Shown here: one piece after another, positions 22,981-35,900 of the stretch
Numbering within the stretch: position 1 is the first letter of the stretch
Layout: the number at the start of each line of letters is the position of its first letter
From: Gigantopelta aegis
Lineage: Eukaryota > Mollusca > Gastropoda > Neomphalida > Peltospiridae
Length of the DNA stretch: 64,000 bases
NCBI RefSeq assembly: GCF_016097555.1
Contig: NC_054706.1
Coordinates: forward strand, 43,686,004-43,750,003
Reading direction: 5' to 3'
Translations under genes and position numbers: made by a program
The notes under the pieces: generated by a model
The model's database searches: none
Told to the model about the DNA's origin: nothing
The model's input: the letters and a program-made list of their open reading frames with translations, nothing else

Positions 22981-23680
22981 CCTAATGCTTACAAGCAGCC
23001 CAAATTGGATTTTAGCTCAAAATAATTTTGCACATACATCAACAACAAACATCTGACTGGCCAGAAGCACAATGGATATACATAAAAACTAATACTGATA
23101 TTCTAAACAAGAAAATATGATTTAATATGTAATTTAAATTATTAAAAAAGATCTATTTGTCGGAAATATCTTAAAATGGCATCACTCTGGACTGGTCTTA
23201 AAAAAATCTATTCCATTTTTTTCTTTCATTTATCAAAGGAACTTGGATTTAAAGATTTGATTGAAATCGGACTAATATTCTCTTGTTCGATATTTTATAC
23301 CCAACATGCAGTTGGAAACGGTAAAAAGTAAAGACCATACCTAGCCAAAGATGACTTGGAAAATGGGGAAAGGCAGTGAAAAAAAGGAACCGGGCACATT
23401 AACATAGAAACAAAAAGGGCACCTCTAACAAAAATAAACATTTTGTCTTGCAGGGAAAAACTGCCCCCTGCTCGACTAATTATATCAAAGCAATATAATA
23501 ATACTAGATGTGACTCATGCTTAGTATGCAAAATAATATAATAATACAAGATGCAAACTGTGTTATGCATGAGAAAGTTCAGATGGGTTGGGGTGGCCTT
23601 AAGCTGGGCTTTCAGCCAAATATACAACAGCCATGAAGATCGCCAATCCTCATTAGCCTTAGCCGAGACTATATACAAAG
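22135..23680. other. Intergenic with a long poly-T tract
   Basis: A pure T run of about 31 at 22950-22980 could be the tail of a minus-strand retroposed sequence or a slippage tract. A 127-codon minus-strand frame (23678-23295) has no recognisable domain and I do not call it. Confidence 0.5.
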
Positions 23681-23814
23681 ATGGCGGCCTCCATTGTTGT
23701 TTTATTTATGGAATTAATTTTTGCATGCAATATTCAGTACAATGTGTGTCCAGTACTGAGTAGTCGAACTGGACCTGAGTGCAAAACAATCCTTGCATTA
23801 TGTGGCATCGGGTA
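23681..23814 (+). CDS. Candidate first coding exon of an unknown gene
   Basis: ATGGCGGCC in an AAG context, then a hydrophobic signal-like start (MAASIVVLFMELIFACNIQ) and a Cys-containing stretch (NVCPVLSSRTGPECKTILAL). The frame reaches GGCATCGG followed by a consensus donor GTAAGT at 23815. No downstream exon on the plus strand was found before the ASB gene. The CpG-containing lead sequence fits a first exon. Chance is a real alternative. Confidence 0.25.
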
Positions 23815-24030
23815 AGTACAAAAATTATGGTTAACATTTAGATCAGAAGAGATCAAGCGATCAGAAGGATCAGAAACTGTTATCAGGCTCTGCATATTAT
23901 ATTATAGTTTAGATGAACTGGCCTAGTATATGTATATTAATGTGAGGCAATCGGAGATGATATGTCATTACCATATTATACCATAACTTTATTAAGTCAG
24001 TCTCTTATTACATAGTTTAACCCAAATCCA

Positions 24031-24140
24031 GGATCCTGTTTTGTGAAGTGATCTTAGCGCTGAAATCACCTTAAGTGTATCAGATAGGTAGAGACTTATG
24101 GTTATTTCAGCACTAAAATCGCTTCATAAAACTGGGCCCT
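24031..24140. mobile_element. Decayed foldback element
   Basis: GTTTTGTGAAGTGATCTTAG at the left is mirrored by a GCTTCATAAAACTGGGCCC-like right end. It is a diverged relative of 52092-52200. Confidence 0.6.
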
Positions 24141-24949
24141 GATCTAATCTTTATTTTACACCCAATTTCATGTAGGCCTACTTCTGAAACAAGTATTCAT
24201 GTCAATACCGCAATCTATTAATTTTTGAGAAGCTAATTTTATTATATCTACATGAAGCTTTATTGTAATACCCTCATTAAGCCTTTGCTGTACAGCATTG
24301 CAAATATTCATTTATGAAATTTACAAAATAAATTTGAAAAGTATTTTTTTAAATAAAAGAATATTTTAATGTAAAAATAAAATGTCCATCTGCTTATTTT
24401 TGCATGTTGTATAAAGAAAATTTCTTTTAAACAAAATCATACTGCCTCTTTCCTCCATTGAATTCTATCTTATTTCTTCCTGATCTAGCAGATCCTCTCA
24501 TCTTTCAACTTTGTTTGCTGTCCACCTCCACATCCCAGTCCTTGTTTCTCCAACCACAACATGTGCATGTCTCTTGTGGCTATCTGTGCTATACACCTGC
24601 CATTTCCCATCAGCTTTTGTTGTGGGCTTAGTCTGAGCACTCTATTCAGTAGTTCCTTATAAATAACATTGCTAAGAGACACTCGTAACCACCTGCTATA
24701 CGCCCCTCCTACCAACAGTCCACAGTACACAGAAACTGCACCCATGGAGGAAGCGGAGAAAGGTAGGCAATAGTGTAAACAGCCCAGAAGATGCAATTAG
24801 AAAACCCTGACTAAACAAAGTCAAAACATACTGAACTCATAGGAGAAATTGGAAATGTTTCTTTTTTATAGATTAAATAGATAAATGAGAATGATAGGCA
24901 GAGTGTAATAATGAGCATGATGAGAGGTTTGTATATGTATAATTAGTAA

Positions 24950-25790
24950 CACTACATTTGTTTAGTAGTAGTAACTGGGTCATGTTTACTACAGGTATGT
25001 ACACACTACATTTGTTTACTTGTAGTAACTTGGTAACATTTACTAGTTTTGTACATGTATAACTAGTATAACTAGTAATATTTACTAATGGATTATGGAC
25101 ATAATATATTACATACATTAACTTAGTAACACTTACTATTGGACATAATATATTACAGTAACTTAGTAACACTTACTATTGGACATAATATATTACATGC
25201 AGTAACTTAGTAACACTTACTATTGGACATAATATATTACAGTAACTTAGTAACACTTACTATTGGACATAATATATATTACGTGCAGTAACTTAGTAAC
25301 ACTTACTATTGGACATAATATATATTACGTGCAGTAACTTAGTAACACTTACTATTGGACGTAATATATTACGTGCAGTAACTTAGTAACACTTACTATT
25401 GGACGTAATATATTACGTGCAGTAACTTAGTAACACTTACTATTGGACGTAATATATTACGTGCAGTAACTTAGTAACACTTACTATTGGACGTAATATA
25501 TTACGTGCAGTAACTTAGTAACACTTACTATTGGACGTAATATATTACGTGCAGTAACTTAGTAACACTTACTATTGGACGTAATATATTACGTGCAGTA
25601 ACTTAGTAACTTACTATTGGACGTAATATATTACGTGCAGTAACTTAGTAACACTTACTATTGGACGTAATATATTACGTGCAGTAACTTAGTAACACTT
25701 ACTATTGGACATAATATATTACGTGCAGTAACTTAGTAACACTTACTATTGGACATAATATATTATGTGCAGTAACTTGATGCAGTATTT
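24950..25790 (+). repeat. 44-nt minisatellite with a 16-bp palindrome in each unit
   Basis: The unit AGTAACTTAGTAACACTTAC, TATTGGACGTAATATATTAC, GTGC is repeated about 14 times. Units are nearly identical in 25260-25740 and degenerate towards 24950. Most units contain the perfect palindrome ACGTAATATATTACGT. Confidence 0.95.
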
Positions 25791-26670
25791 TTGTACTAAG
25801 TTAATAAAAAATATTTTGAGCAAATACTTTTATTTTAATAAAAAGTGGTGCAACTAAATAATTTGTCATGCAGAAAAACAGTTTGTGGTGAATATAACTT
25901 AATCTTCCTCTAGAAATAGAGAATAATACATGAGTGGCCGTTAGAACCATTTATCTTACGAGTTTTTTTAAAATGTATCTAACGAGCAAAAATGTATGAT
26001 TTTATTTCTTACATATCCTCAAAAACCAGGTTTTAAGCAAATTTTAACATCTTTTTTGACGAAAAGTTATTTACAGCCTTTGCACTTGTAGTTAACTTAT
26101 GCATCACAGACAAATGATTACAATGTAATGGATTTCGATCATGCTAATTATTCATTGGATGTATTGCATCAGTGACCTGATCATCACCTAGGAGCAGCCA
26201 GGCGTATGTCTTAAACTTGTTAACATGTGTAAACAGGCATGTGTTATCAAAAATAATGAATGATGTTCTCACCAATGGGTGTGTAAGAAATGTAAATTAA
26301 CATCACAAAAATTATTTTACAAAGTCAGCAGTGAATGTCACCAAAGACAGACATTAGAACCTGAATGATTAATATCGGACCTTCGTTTTAAAACATTTGG
26401 ACTAAATCAGTTGTCCCTTGCTAGCCAGGGTCAGACCTTTCTAGTGTTTTTTATGCCCTCAGACTAAATGCCAAAACTCAAACTTGCTCATACACCTACC
26501 ATACTTGTACCAAGACACCAACTTTTAATTAAATGAAGTGACAATTGATCTGTATTAAACAGCCTGCTGTATTAAAGCTTTGTGTGGTGTTATTTTTAAT
26601 ACTCTTTGTTAGCTTGCTGCTTTACAAGCTTTCAGTTTAATACTCCATTAACTCAACTTTGAGTGTGTTC
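25791..26670. other. Intergenic downstream of the ASB-type gene
   Basis: No exon or clear repeat. Part may be 3' UTR of the minus-strand gene. TTTAAT (ATTAAA on the minus strand) occurs near 26635, but I cannot tell which signal is used. Confidence 0.4.
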
Positions 26671-26687
26671 TTCGGAAGACAAGAAGG

Positions 26688-26722
26688 ATCAATGTGCTCT
26701 AGTTGTGTCATTAAACAAAACA
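26688..26722 (+). mobile_element. SINE tail 2 fragment
   Basis: TCAATGTGCTCTAGTTGTGT followed by CATTAAACAAAACAA matches the last part of tail 2. Confidence 0.75.
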
Positions 26723-26990
26723 AGAAGGTGATTATTGTTTTTCATCAAAGATGGACAGGAACAGTTTTTGGTGACACTAGTTCCAAAAACCCCAGAACTG
26801 TTTCATTCCTGGCTACCTTTTGATGATCTGTTGCCCACCAAGGTCAAATATTCGACCTTGCTTTCTTTCACCTCTGCTTGCAAACATGTTGACTTGAAAC
26901 CTCAGGATTTACTTCTGTCTCATCAAAGGGAAGACTTATTGTTTTTCAAAGATCCACTTATTGCATAGCTATTTAATATTATGCCAATTG

Positions 26991-29900
26991 TTAACCAAGG
27001 GCAAACATCTGACCTTCATTTGGGACTTGAAGCCCAAATCCGTTCTCGTCCAAATGCTCCCCATTTTCAAATCTTTCTTTTTCCTCCAATGTCATGAAGG
27101 TCTCTGTCATCAAAACATAATCCTGCAGTTTATTGGCCAATGGCAAACACTTGACCTTGGCATGAGGTCGGGAGCCCAAGACATCCCTCAAGCTCCCTCG
27201 GCACAAATCCAGTAATGTTTTGGGGGTTGATATGAAATGATTGAACATGTCGAATATCTTCTTCTTCAACTGCGGGCTGTAGTGGAAGTTCAACTGCTGC
27301 TCCTGGCGAAGAATGGTGTCGAGCAGTTTGACGGTTTCGTACGGCACGTGCGTGTAGCACTGGAAGAGAAGCATCATCAAGTCAATGTTTTTGTGAATCA
27401 AGGCCAGAAACAGCGGCTCGAGGCCGAAATGTGGGTGACTGTCTTCTTGAAGCAGACAGCATTTCATGAGGCGAGTTATTTTGGCGTGTGCGTTGATGTC
27501 ACAACCATGTTTGAGCAGTTCCTTAGCAACTGGGTACTGGTCTTCCTGGATGGCGGTCTGCAGAGGGGTCAGTCCACCATCGTTTAGCTGAAAAGTAAAG
27601 ACAAATTACTAAATGTCATAATGGTGCATATTTGTTATTACAAATGTGTGACTGCCTGTGATTTGGGTGGGTTTTTTTAATTCATGCTGGAGCGTACTTC
27701 ATTCCCTGATGCTAAAAAGTGGATTTTATTTGCTAAATTTCTCTTATTTTAAGAAGAAATTATTTATGAAGGAGCTTTTTTTAATAACACCCAGAGCAGT
27801 GAGAAAATAAAAATTATTTCATAATGTTGACTTGACACAGATATTTCCATTATCATAGGACTAAAACTTAACGACACAGATGGTAATCACTGTAATAGCA
27901 ATATGAATTGCTGTAAGTTAGAGGCTTTACCAATGGATAAACATCATCGCCATCTGTTGAAGAGATCAATTTTGGTTTTTACATTTGTTTAAAAAATTAC
28001 AGGTTTTTGTCTTCATGTTGTTACCTGATTCAAGTTGCATCTGGCATTTATTAGCATCCGGACAATCTGTACATGACCATTGGAACTGGCGGCATGAATG
28101 GCCACCTTAGACGGCTTCGCACCGCGCAGATCCACATTGGGTTGCTGGATCAAATGAGCCACAATTTCACTGGTTCCTTTAGCACAGGCCAAATACAAAG
28201 GAGTTTCATTTTGGGATGTCAAAATGTTGATGTTGCAACCTGCATAAAACAAAAGAGAATACCATACTTCCTCTAATAAGTGCTGGGCCTCAAATAAGCA
28301 CTGGCCGGGTCTGTAACACTTAAATAAACGCCAGGCCTCAAATAAATACCAATTAAGACAGCTGAAAACTGATTTCTCCCTGGCATCATTTAAAAAACAC
28401 AAAGAAACTTATTGAAAATGACAGGTCCCTTTTTATCACTTCCTGTCTCAAAAAAATAACTGCAGGGTCTGCGATAAGTGCCAGATCTGCGACCGTTTTG
28501 AAATGAATAAGCGCCCGGGTGCTTATTAGAGGATATACGGTATATGTTGACCCTAGCAAACATCATTGCTGTATTAAAATGTTATCGGTAATTATATTAT
28601 TTATCAAAAACTATTTAAAATGGGATGTATTAGTTTTTATTAAATTTATGACCTTTTTAAAACACAGTAAGATGAACATTTTCACATTAATTTTAAAGTA
28701 AATTTTAACATTTGAAATTGTTCACCCATAAGCCTCATTTTGCTGTTGTATAAGTGGTAGTATACCACATGTATCATACAACATGTATCATACCACATAT
28801 AGCATACCACATGTAGCACACCACATGTATCACACCACATGTATCACACCACAATGGCACATGTATCATACCACATGTATCATACCACTTAGCATATCAC
28901 ATGTAGCATACCACATGTAGCATACCACATGTATCATACCACTTAGCATATCACATGTAGCATACCACATGTATCACACCACATGTATCACACCACATGT
29001 ATCACACCACAATGGCACATGTATCATACCACATGTATCACACCACATGTATCACACCACAATGGCACATGTATCATACCACATATAGCATACCACATGT
29101 AGCACACCACATGTATCACACCACATGTATCACACCACAATGGCACATGTACCATACCACATGTATCATACCACTTAACATATCACATGTAGCATACCAC
29201 ATGTAGCATACCACATGAAGCATACCACATGAAGCATACCACATGCATCATTTAGTAATAAAAATAACAAGGAACTAAAATCACTTGGTTATTTTATGTT
29301 ACACATGTTAGCCATGTAATCATCAATGACAGATCTGAAAAGGTATTTCTGAATTTTATATTACTTATTTAATGAAGACCTATTTCCTAAACTGTATTAT
29401 ATTAATCTAAACAAAGTAATGCCACTTTTTTTTCCTTCTAGGACTATTTACCAGAAACTATTTACCATAGAATTACTTCATTCATGTGTGGATATTCACT
29501 TTATTTCAACATGGACAGAGAACAAATAAATAATTATTTTTGAAGCTGACCCGAGTCAATAAGTAAAATGGCTGCCTCCTTGTATCTGTGTTGTACTGCC
29601 TCGTGGAGCGGTGCGAGTGTGTTGCTGGACGTGTCCTTCAGATTCACGTCAGACCCAGCATCAATCAACATTTTGATTATCTAAAAAATAAAATGTTACC
29701 ATATTATACAGTCAGACTTAAAAGCACGCTGGTGTACCCACAGGCAACTCTATATTTCAATTCTGGGTTTGTGAGGAAGATGGTGTTGTTTAATCATTAA
29801 AGGGACATATCCTAGTTTCAACCCGTGGAAATTAACACTAAGTTTAGTTAATCTACAAACCTGTAACACATTTGGATAAAGTTACCATTGAGTGAAACAT

Positions 29901-32900
29901 GAGTCTGTGACTTTGAAATGGTGAATTACCCTCTAAAAATAGACTAAAACTTGACTCCATAACTGTTACTTCTCAGACGCACGTGCATTGTTAAAAATAA
30001 GAGAAATTAATTTTGTGATATTAAAAACACCAGGATGACCAAAAACACTTCGAATGTATGGAAATTGGTAATTTAAACAATAAAATCTAAGTAAAGTATG
30101 ATTTAAGTTATTAAAAACGGTTATAATAGTCACAAAAATGTCCCTGTAAAGTGTATCTGTTTAAGTAAGACAATTTAGAAAAAAGAAGAAAAAGGAGACA
30201 ATAATATAGATTTACTAGAAAATAGTTAAAATATACAAACTAAATTTGCCCCAAAAAGTACTTTGGCTATGTGATGAGAAAAAACCAAAAACTATGTTCA
30301 TGTATAACCAATAAGAGTTGTTTATAGGCGCACACCCTAGTTTTAACCCATAAAAAATGGAAACTAACTTTAGTTAATTTAAAAACCTGTAACTCATTTG
30401 GATAAAGTTACAATAGAGTGAAAGAAGAGTCTGTGATGTTAAAACAGGAAATATCCTTAAAAATAGACTGGAACTCGAATCAATAAACCGCTACTTCTCA
30501 GACACATGTGCGTTTTTAAAAATATGAAAAATGCAATTTTGGTACTACAAACACCAGGATGACCAGAAAAACTTCGTTTCTACAGAAATGGATAATCTAA
30601 AGAATAAAATATAAGATTTTAGTGATCACAAATGGCTTTAACAGTGAAAATATGCTGTAGTGTTTAAAAACTGGGGTCTGTCCTTTAAAATGTTGGCAAG
30701 TCATGGAATCGGTGAGACTAAGCCATTAATGAAGGAAGATAGTCACTTATAGAAACAGACCTCAATGTTTTGTAAAAAAAACTATTTTTTAAAAATTAAA
30801 TACATTAAATAAATTAAATAGATAAAATGTACGCTACTGACCTCGATCTTTGATCTGGACACAATAGCAGCAGTGAGAGCGTGCTGTCCACCATTGTTGA
30901 CCGCACTGTGACTGCAACCTGTAACGAAACACCAAACACTGTACTGAAACATCGGCACATTGCATAATCAGCAGGTAACAGGTGTCAGACATTGGCTTTC
31001 ACAATCAAGTAGCCCAACACATGAACATAGCAGCAAGAAATGCCTGTATACAATAGTAGTCACAATACAGGTGTCTAAAATTAATAAATTAGCCATAAAT
31101 GTAATGTCAGTTACTGTGCTAAAGATGCTACAGTTAATTCAAATTTTACCTGACTTGAGTAGAAATTCAACCACCTCCGGACTGTTTCCACAGACCCCAC
31201 CATGTAGAATTGTTTCCCCAGTTTTTGTGATAGAGTCCAGCGAAGCCCCTTCTTTTAGCAGCATTGTGGTTATTTCTGAATGCAAGAGAACAAATACTGA
31301 TCAAATGACACCTACCCATTGAGCCTTGCGGAGCACTCACTCAGGGTTAGGAGTCAGTATCTGGAATAAAAATCCCATGCCTCGACTGGGATCCGAACCC
31401 AGTACCTACCAGCCTGTAGACCGATGGCCTAACCACAACGCCACCGAGGCCGGTCTATTGAGACAGAGGTCAACTCTAGGACGGATGAGATATGAGGATA
31501 AACCATTGCTTTAACCTTTCTACACACTGGGGAAGAAAACATTAAAAAAAACACCTATATATTTTTATTAATAATTAGGAGATAACCATTAGGATATTTT
31601 AGACTTGCGGGTGTTATTGTCTATTGCAATCTGACACCATATAACCGTCAATAAAATGTGTTGAGTGTGTCGTTAAATAAAACATTTCCTTTCCTTCCTT
31701 GATCCTGCAAATGTCATTTTTGACCGAAGGCATTAGCCTGAGGTTAAAAATGAAACATTTTCTGGCAATAACACCCACAAATCTAAAAAATCCACATGGT
31801 TATGACCATTGTAAACTGAATAGTTTTTCTATGGAACTGTATATTTGGTATTTCTTGAGAAAAAATACCTGGCTACAATCCAATTGTAGACCCGTGAAGC
31901 GTCAACATGGTCTGTTCCGATTGCTAATGACGTCACTTTTTAGTGACGTCATTAGCTTTCCGGGTGTTATTTTCATTTGATCCCGGAAAAAGAATGTAAT
32001 TAACCAATCATAACAAAGAACACACTCGCAATCAGTTTACAATGTTCTATAATGACTTATGAAGTAATGTTATGTGTATATACACTGTGGGTGTGTCTGT
32101 TTGTCCATCTATCATCCTGTCTTCTTTCCATCCATCTAGTGTGTGTCTTCTGGAGATGACTATATTAAATATCTTAAAAAATATATTAAGCTTCTGCCAG
32201 TTCAGTAACATCCCAAACTAAATTTTGTTTTATTTTCTGTGCCTATATCCAATTAAGATTTAAGCTGTTCTGGGCACACACCGTAGCCATCTTTGCTTCC
32301 CATCTAGGAGAGAGGGTTAATGGTTAGCTGTTAGTAGTATCGAGAGAGAAGTCAGCGTAGTGATTCCACACCTCACTGAGTCACTAAAACCGATTCTGGG
32401 TGGAAACTGATACTGAGGTGACTTAATCATAGTGCCACCAATCGTGTCTCGCGGTAAAGTCAGCAGTGATGTGACAACATACCCAAGTCTCCCGCGTACG
32501 CACTCTGATACAACGGTGTCCAGCCCTGCCCATCTGCAATGTTCCGATCACAACCCATCGACACCAGTTTCCGCACCAGACTCACTGTTGGCTTGTTGTC
32601 CTTGTCGAAGTAGTGAGAAACTGGGAAACACAAAACAGTGATATTAACAAGTAGTGATAATACAGAAATTAATGCTTAATCATTCGTGAACAATAATTAA
32701 ATAAAAATACACACAGCCATCTTTAACAATTAGTGATAATACAGGAATTAATGTTTACTTGTTTGTGAACAATAATTAAATAAAACTACACAGTCATCTT
32801 TAACAAATAGTAATAATACAGGAATTAATGTTTACTTGTTTGTGAACATGAATGAATGAATGTTTAACGACACCCCAGCACGAAAAATACATCGACTATT

Positions 32901-35900
32901 GGGTGTCAAACTATGGTAATGCAAATAAATAAAGTGATGATCAACATCAATATAAAAATTCAAGGTTTAAACAAAAACAGTGTAAAGAACTGTGCAAAAA
33001 TACAAATACAAATATCACAGAATTTTACGGACACCGAATTTTACTCTTAACTTCAGTTTGTGCTGTATTGGCCATTCTCAAAGAGAATGTTACACCCCTG
33101 CACCACGGTGAGGTTACAGCACGTGCAGGGGTGTTTGTGAACAATAATTAAATAAAACTACACAGTCATCTTTAACAAATAGTGATAATACAGGAATTAA
33201 TGTTTACTCGTTTGTGAACAATAATTAAATAAAACTACAGTCATCTTTAACAAATAGTGATAATATAGGAATTAATGTGTACTCATTCATTAACAATAAT
33301 TAAATAAAACTACAGTCATCTTTAACAAATAGTGATAATACAGGAATTAATGTTTACTCATTCATGAAAAATATTTAAATAAAACTACACAGCCATCTTT
33401 AACAATTAGTAATAATACAGGAATTAATGTTTACTTGTTTGTGAACAATAATTAAATAAAACTACACAGTCATCTTTAACAAATAGTGATAATACAGGAA
33501 TTAATGTTTACTCGTTTGTGAACAATAATTAAATAAAAATACACAGTCATCTTTAACAATAGTAATAATACAGGAATTAATGTTTACTCGTTTGTGAACA
33601 ATAATTAAATAAAAATACAGTCATCTTTAACAAATAGTGATAATACAGGAATTAATGTTTACTCGTTTGTGAACAATAATTAAATAAAAATAAACAGTCA
33701 TCTTTAACAATAGTAATAATACAGGAATTAATGTTTACTCGTTTGTGAACAATAATTAAATAAAAATAGTCATCTTTAACAAATAGTGATAATACAGGAA
33801 TTAATGTTTACTCATTCATGAGAAATATTTAAATAAAACTACAGTCATCTTTAACAAATAGTGATAATACAGGAATTAATGTTTACTCGTTCATGAACAA
33901 TATTTAAATAAAAATACAGTCATCTTTAACAATAGTGATAATACAGGAATTAATGGTGGGTCATTAGTGGTTATTAATAGAAGTGCAGGTCAGTGTTAAT
34001 GGTCTAACATTAAACTTCAGTCTGGGTGGTAGTTGACCTATCAGTGATAGAGTTGCACAGCAGTTGACCTACAAGTGGCAGTCGCACAGCAGTTGACCTA
34101 CCAGTAGCAGAGTCACATAGCAGTTGACCTACCAGTGGCAGTCTCACAGCAGTTGACCTATCAGTGGTAGAGTCGCACAGCAGTTGACCTACCAGTGGCA
34201 GTCACACAGCAGTTGACCTATCAGTGGTAGAGTCGCACAACAGTTGACCTACCAGTGGCAGTCACACAGCAGTTGACCTACCAGTGGCAGTCACACAGCA
34301 GTTGACCTACCAGTGGCATTCACACAGCAGTTGACCTACCACACAACAGTTGACCTACTAGTAGCAGATTCACACAGCAGTCGACCTACCAGTGGCAGTC
34401 ACACAGCAGTCGACCTACCAGTGGCAGTCACACAGCAGTCGACCTACCAGTGGCAGTCACACAGCAGTCGACCTACCAGTGGCAGTCACACAGCAGTCGA
34501 CCTACCAGTGGCAGTCACACAGCAGTCGACCTACCAGTGGCAGTCACACAGCAGTTGACCTACCAGTGGCAGTCACACAGCAGTTGACCTACCAGTGGCA
34601 TTCACACAGCAGTTGACCTACCACACAACAGTGGACCTACTAGTAGCAGATTCACACAGCAGTCGACCTACCAGTGGCAGTCACACAGCAGTTGACCTAC
34701 CAGTGGCATTCACACAGCAGTTGACCTACCACACAACAGTGGACCTACTAGTAGCAGATTCACACAGCAGTCGACCTACCAGTGGCAGTCACACAGCAGT
34801 TGACCTACCAGTGGCAGTCACACAGCAGTTGACCTACCAGTGGCAGTCACACAGCAGTTGACCTACCAGTGGCATTCACACAGCAGTTGACCTACCACAC
34901 AACAGTTGACCTACTAGTAGCAGATTCACACAGCAGTCGACCTACCAGTGGCAGTCACACAGCAGTTGACCTACCAGTGGCAGTCACACAGCAGTTGACC
35001 TACCAGTGGCAGTCACACAGCAGTCGACCTACCAGTGGATGGATTACAACTCCTTTTAAGGTTAGAATGATGAAAATACATGTTAAAAAAATCTCAGGGT
35101 AGCACATTTTACTCGAATATCTGTATAATTATTGCCCGAATTTGAGGTTTTGTCCAGCATTAGGGGGACAGTTGCCCCCCTGCTGCCCTGTCTTTTACGC
35201 TTATGTTCACATACCGTATACGCAAATATTTTCGCGGCTAAAATAATTCGCGATCGGGCTTTCATTTTACATTTTCGCGAGGAATTATTTTTACGATTGT
35301 GTCCCCCCCGATAATAAAATCAAAATTACCCATATTTCATTTGCCAAACTCTTTTCAATGACGATTTCACGCACATGCTGTCAGCGAGACGTCAATGTTG
35401 TATGTATGTCTGATACGACATGTTATTGGTGAAACACGCACATGCGAGACAGAGAATTGAAAAACACAAATATCAGAAGAACTCATTTTTAATTATTGGT
35501 GGTACCCAAAAACTTCCATTCAAGATTACAAAGAAAACAAACAAAACTGAGGTTACGTAACAACAGATTTATGCGCAACTGTGTGTCACTTTGTTCAAAT
35601 CCACGTGACCAGGCAGGTTTACAGAATCACGTGACCTTGCGGACCTCTGACTGTTTGATTCTGACATGGGTTGGGCGTGTAGAGATAAGACTATATATTA
35701 TAAGGTAAATAATATTATACCAAATCGGAAATAAGTTTGCGAGTAATTAAATTCGCGGTGCTATCAACATGTTCGCGATTATCGCGGTATATTTTATTCA
35801 CGAACATATTTGCGTATACGGTAATCAATGTTTAAGCTGGATGCCAAACATTAATTGCAATTAGGCGAATTTGACAAGAAAAAAATGTAGCCAAATTCAA

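Noticed and set aside
23295-23678. 127-codon minus-strand frame
   Set aside because: Composition is like random AT-rich sequence; no domain and no conserved motif seen.
24485-24796. 103-codon minus-strand frame
   Set aside because: No recognisable domain, no splice signals at its edges, and no second exon.
34313-35102. Gln/Ser/Thr-rich repetitive frames
   Set aside because: By-product of the 29-nt minisatellite.
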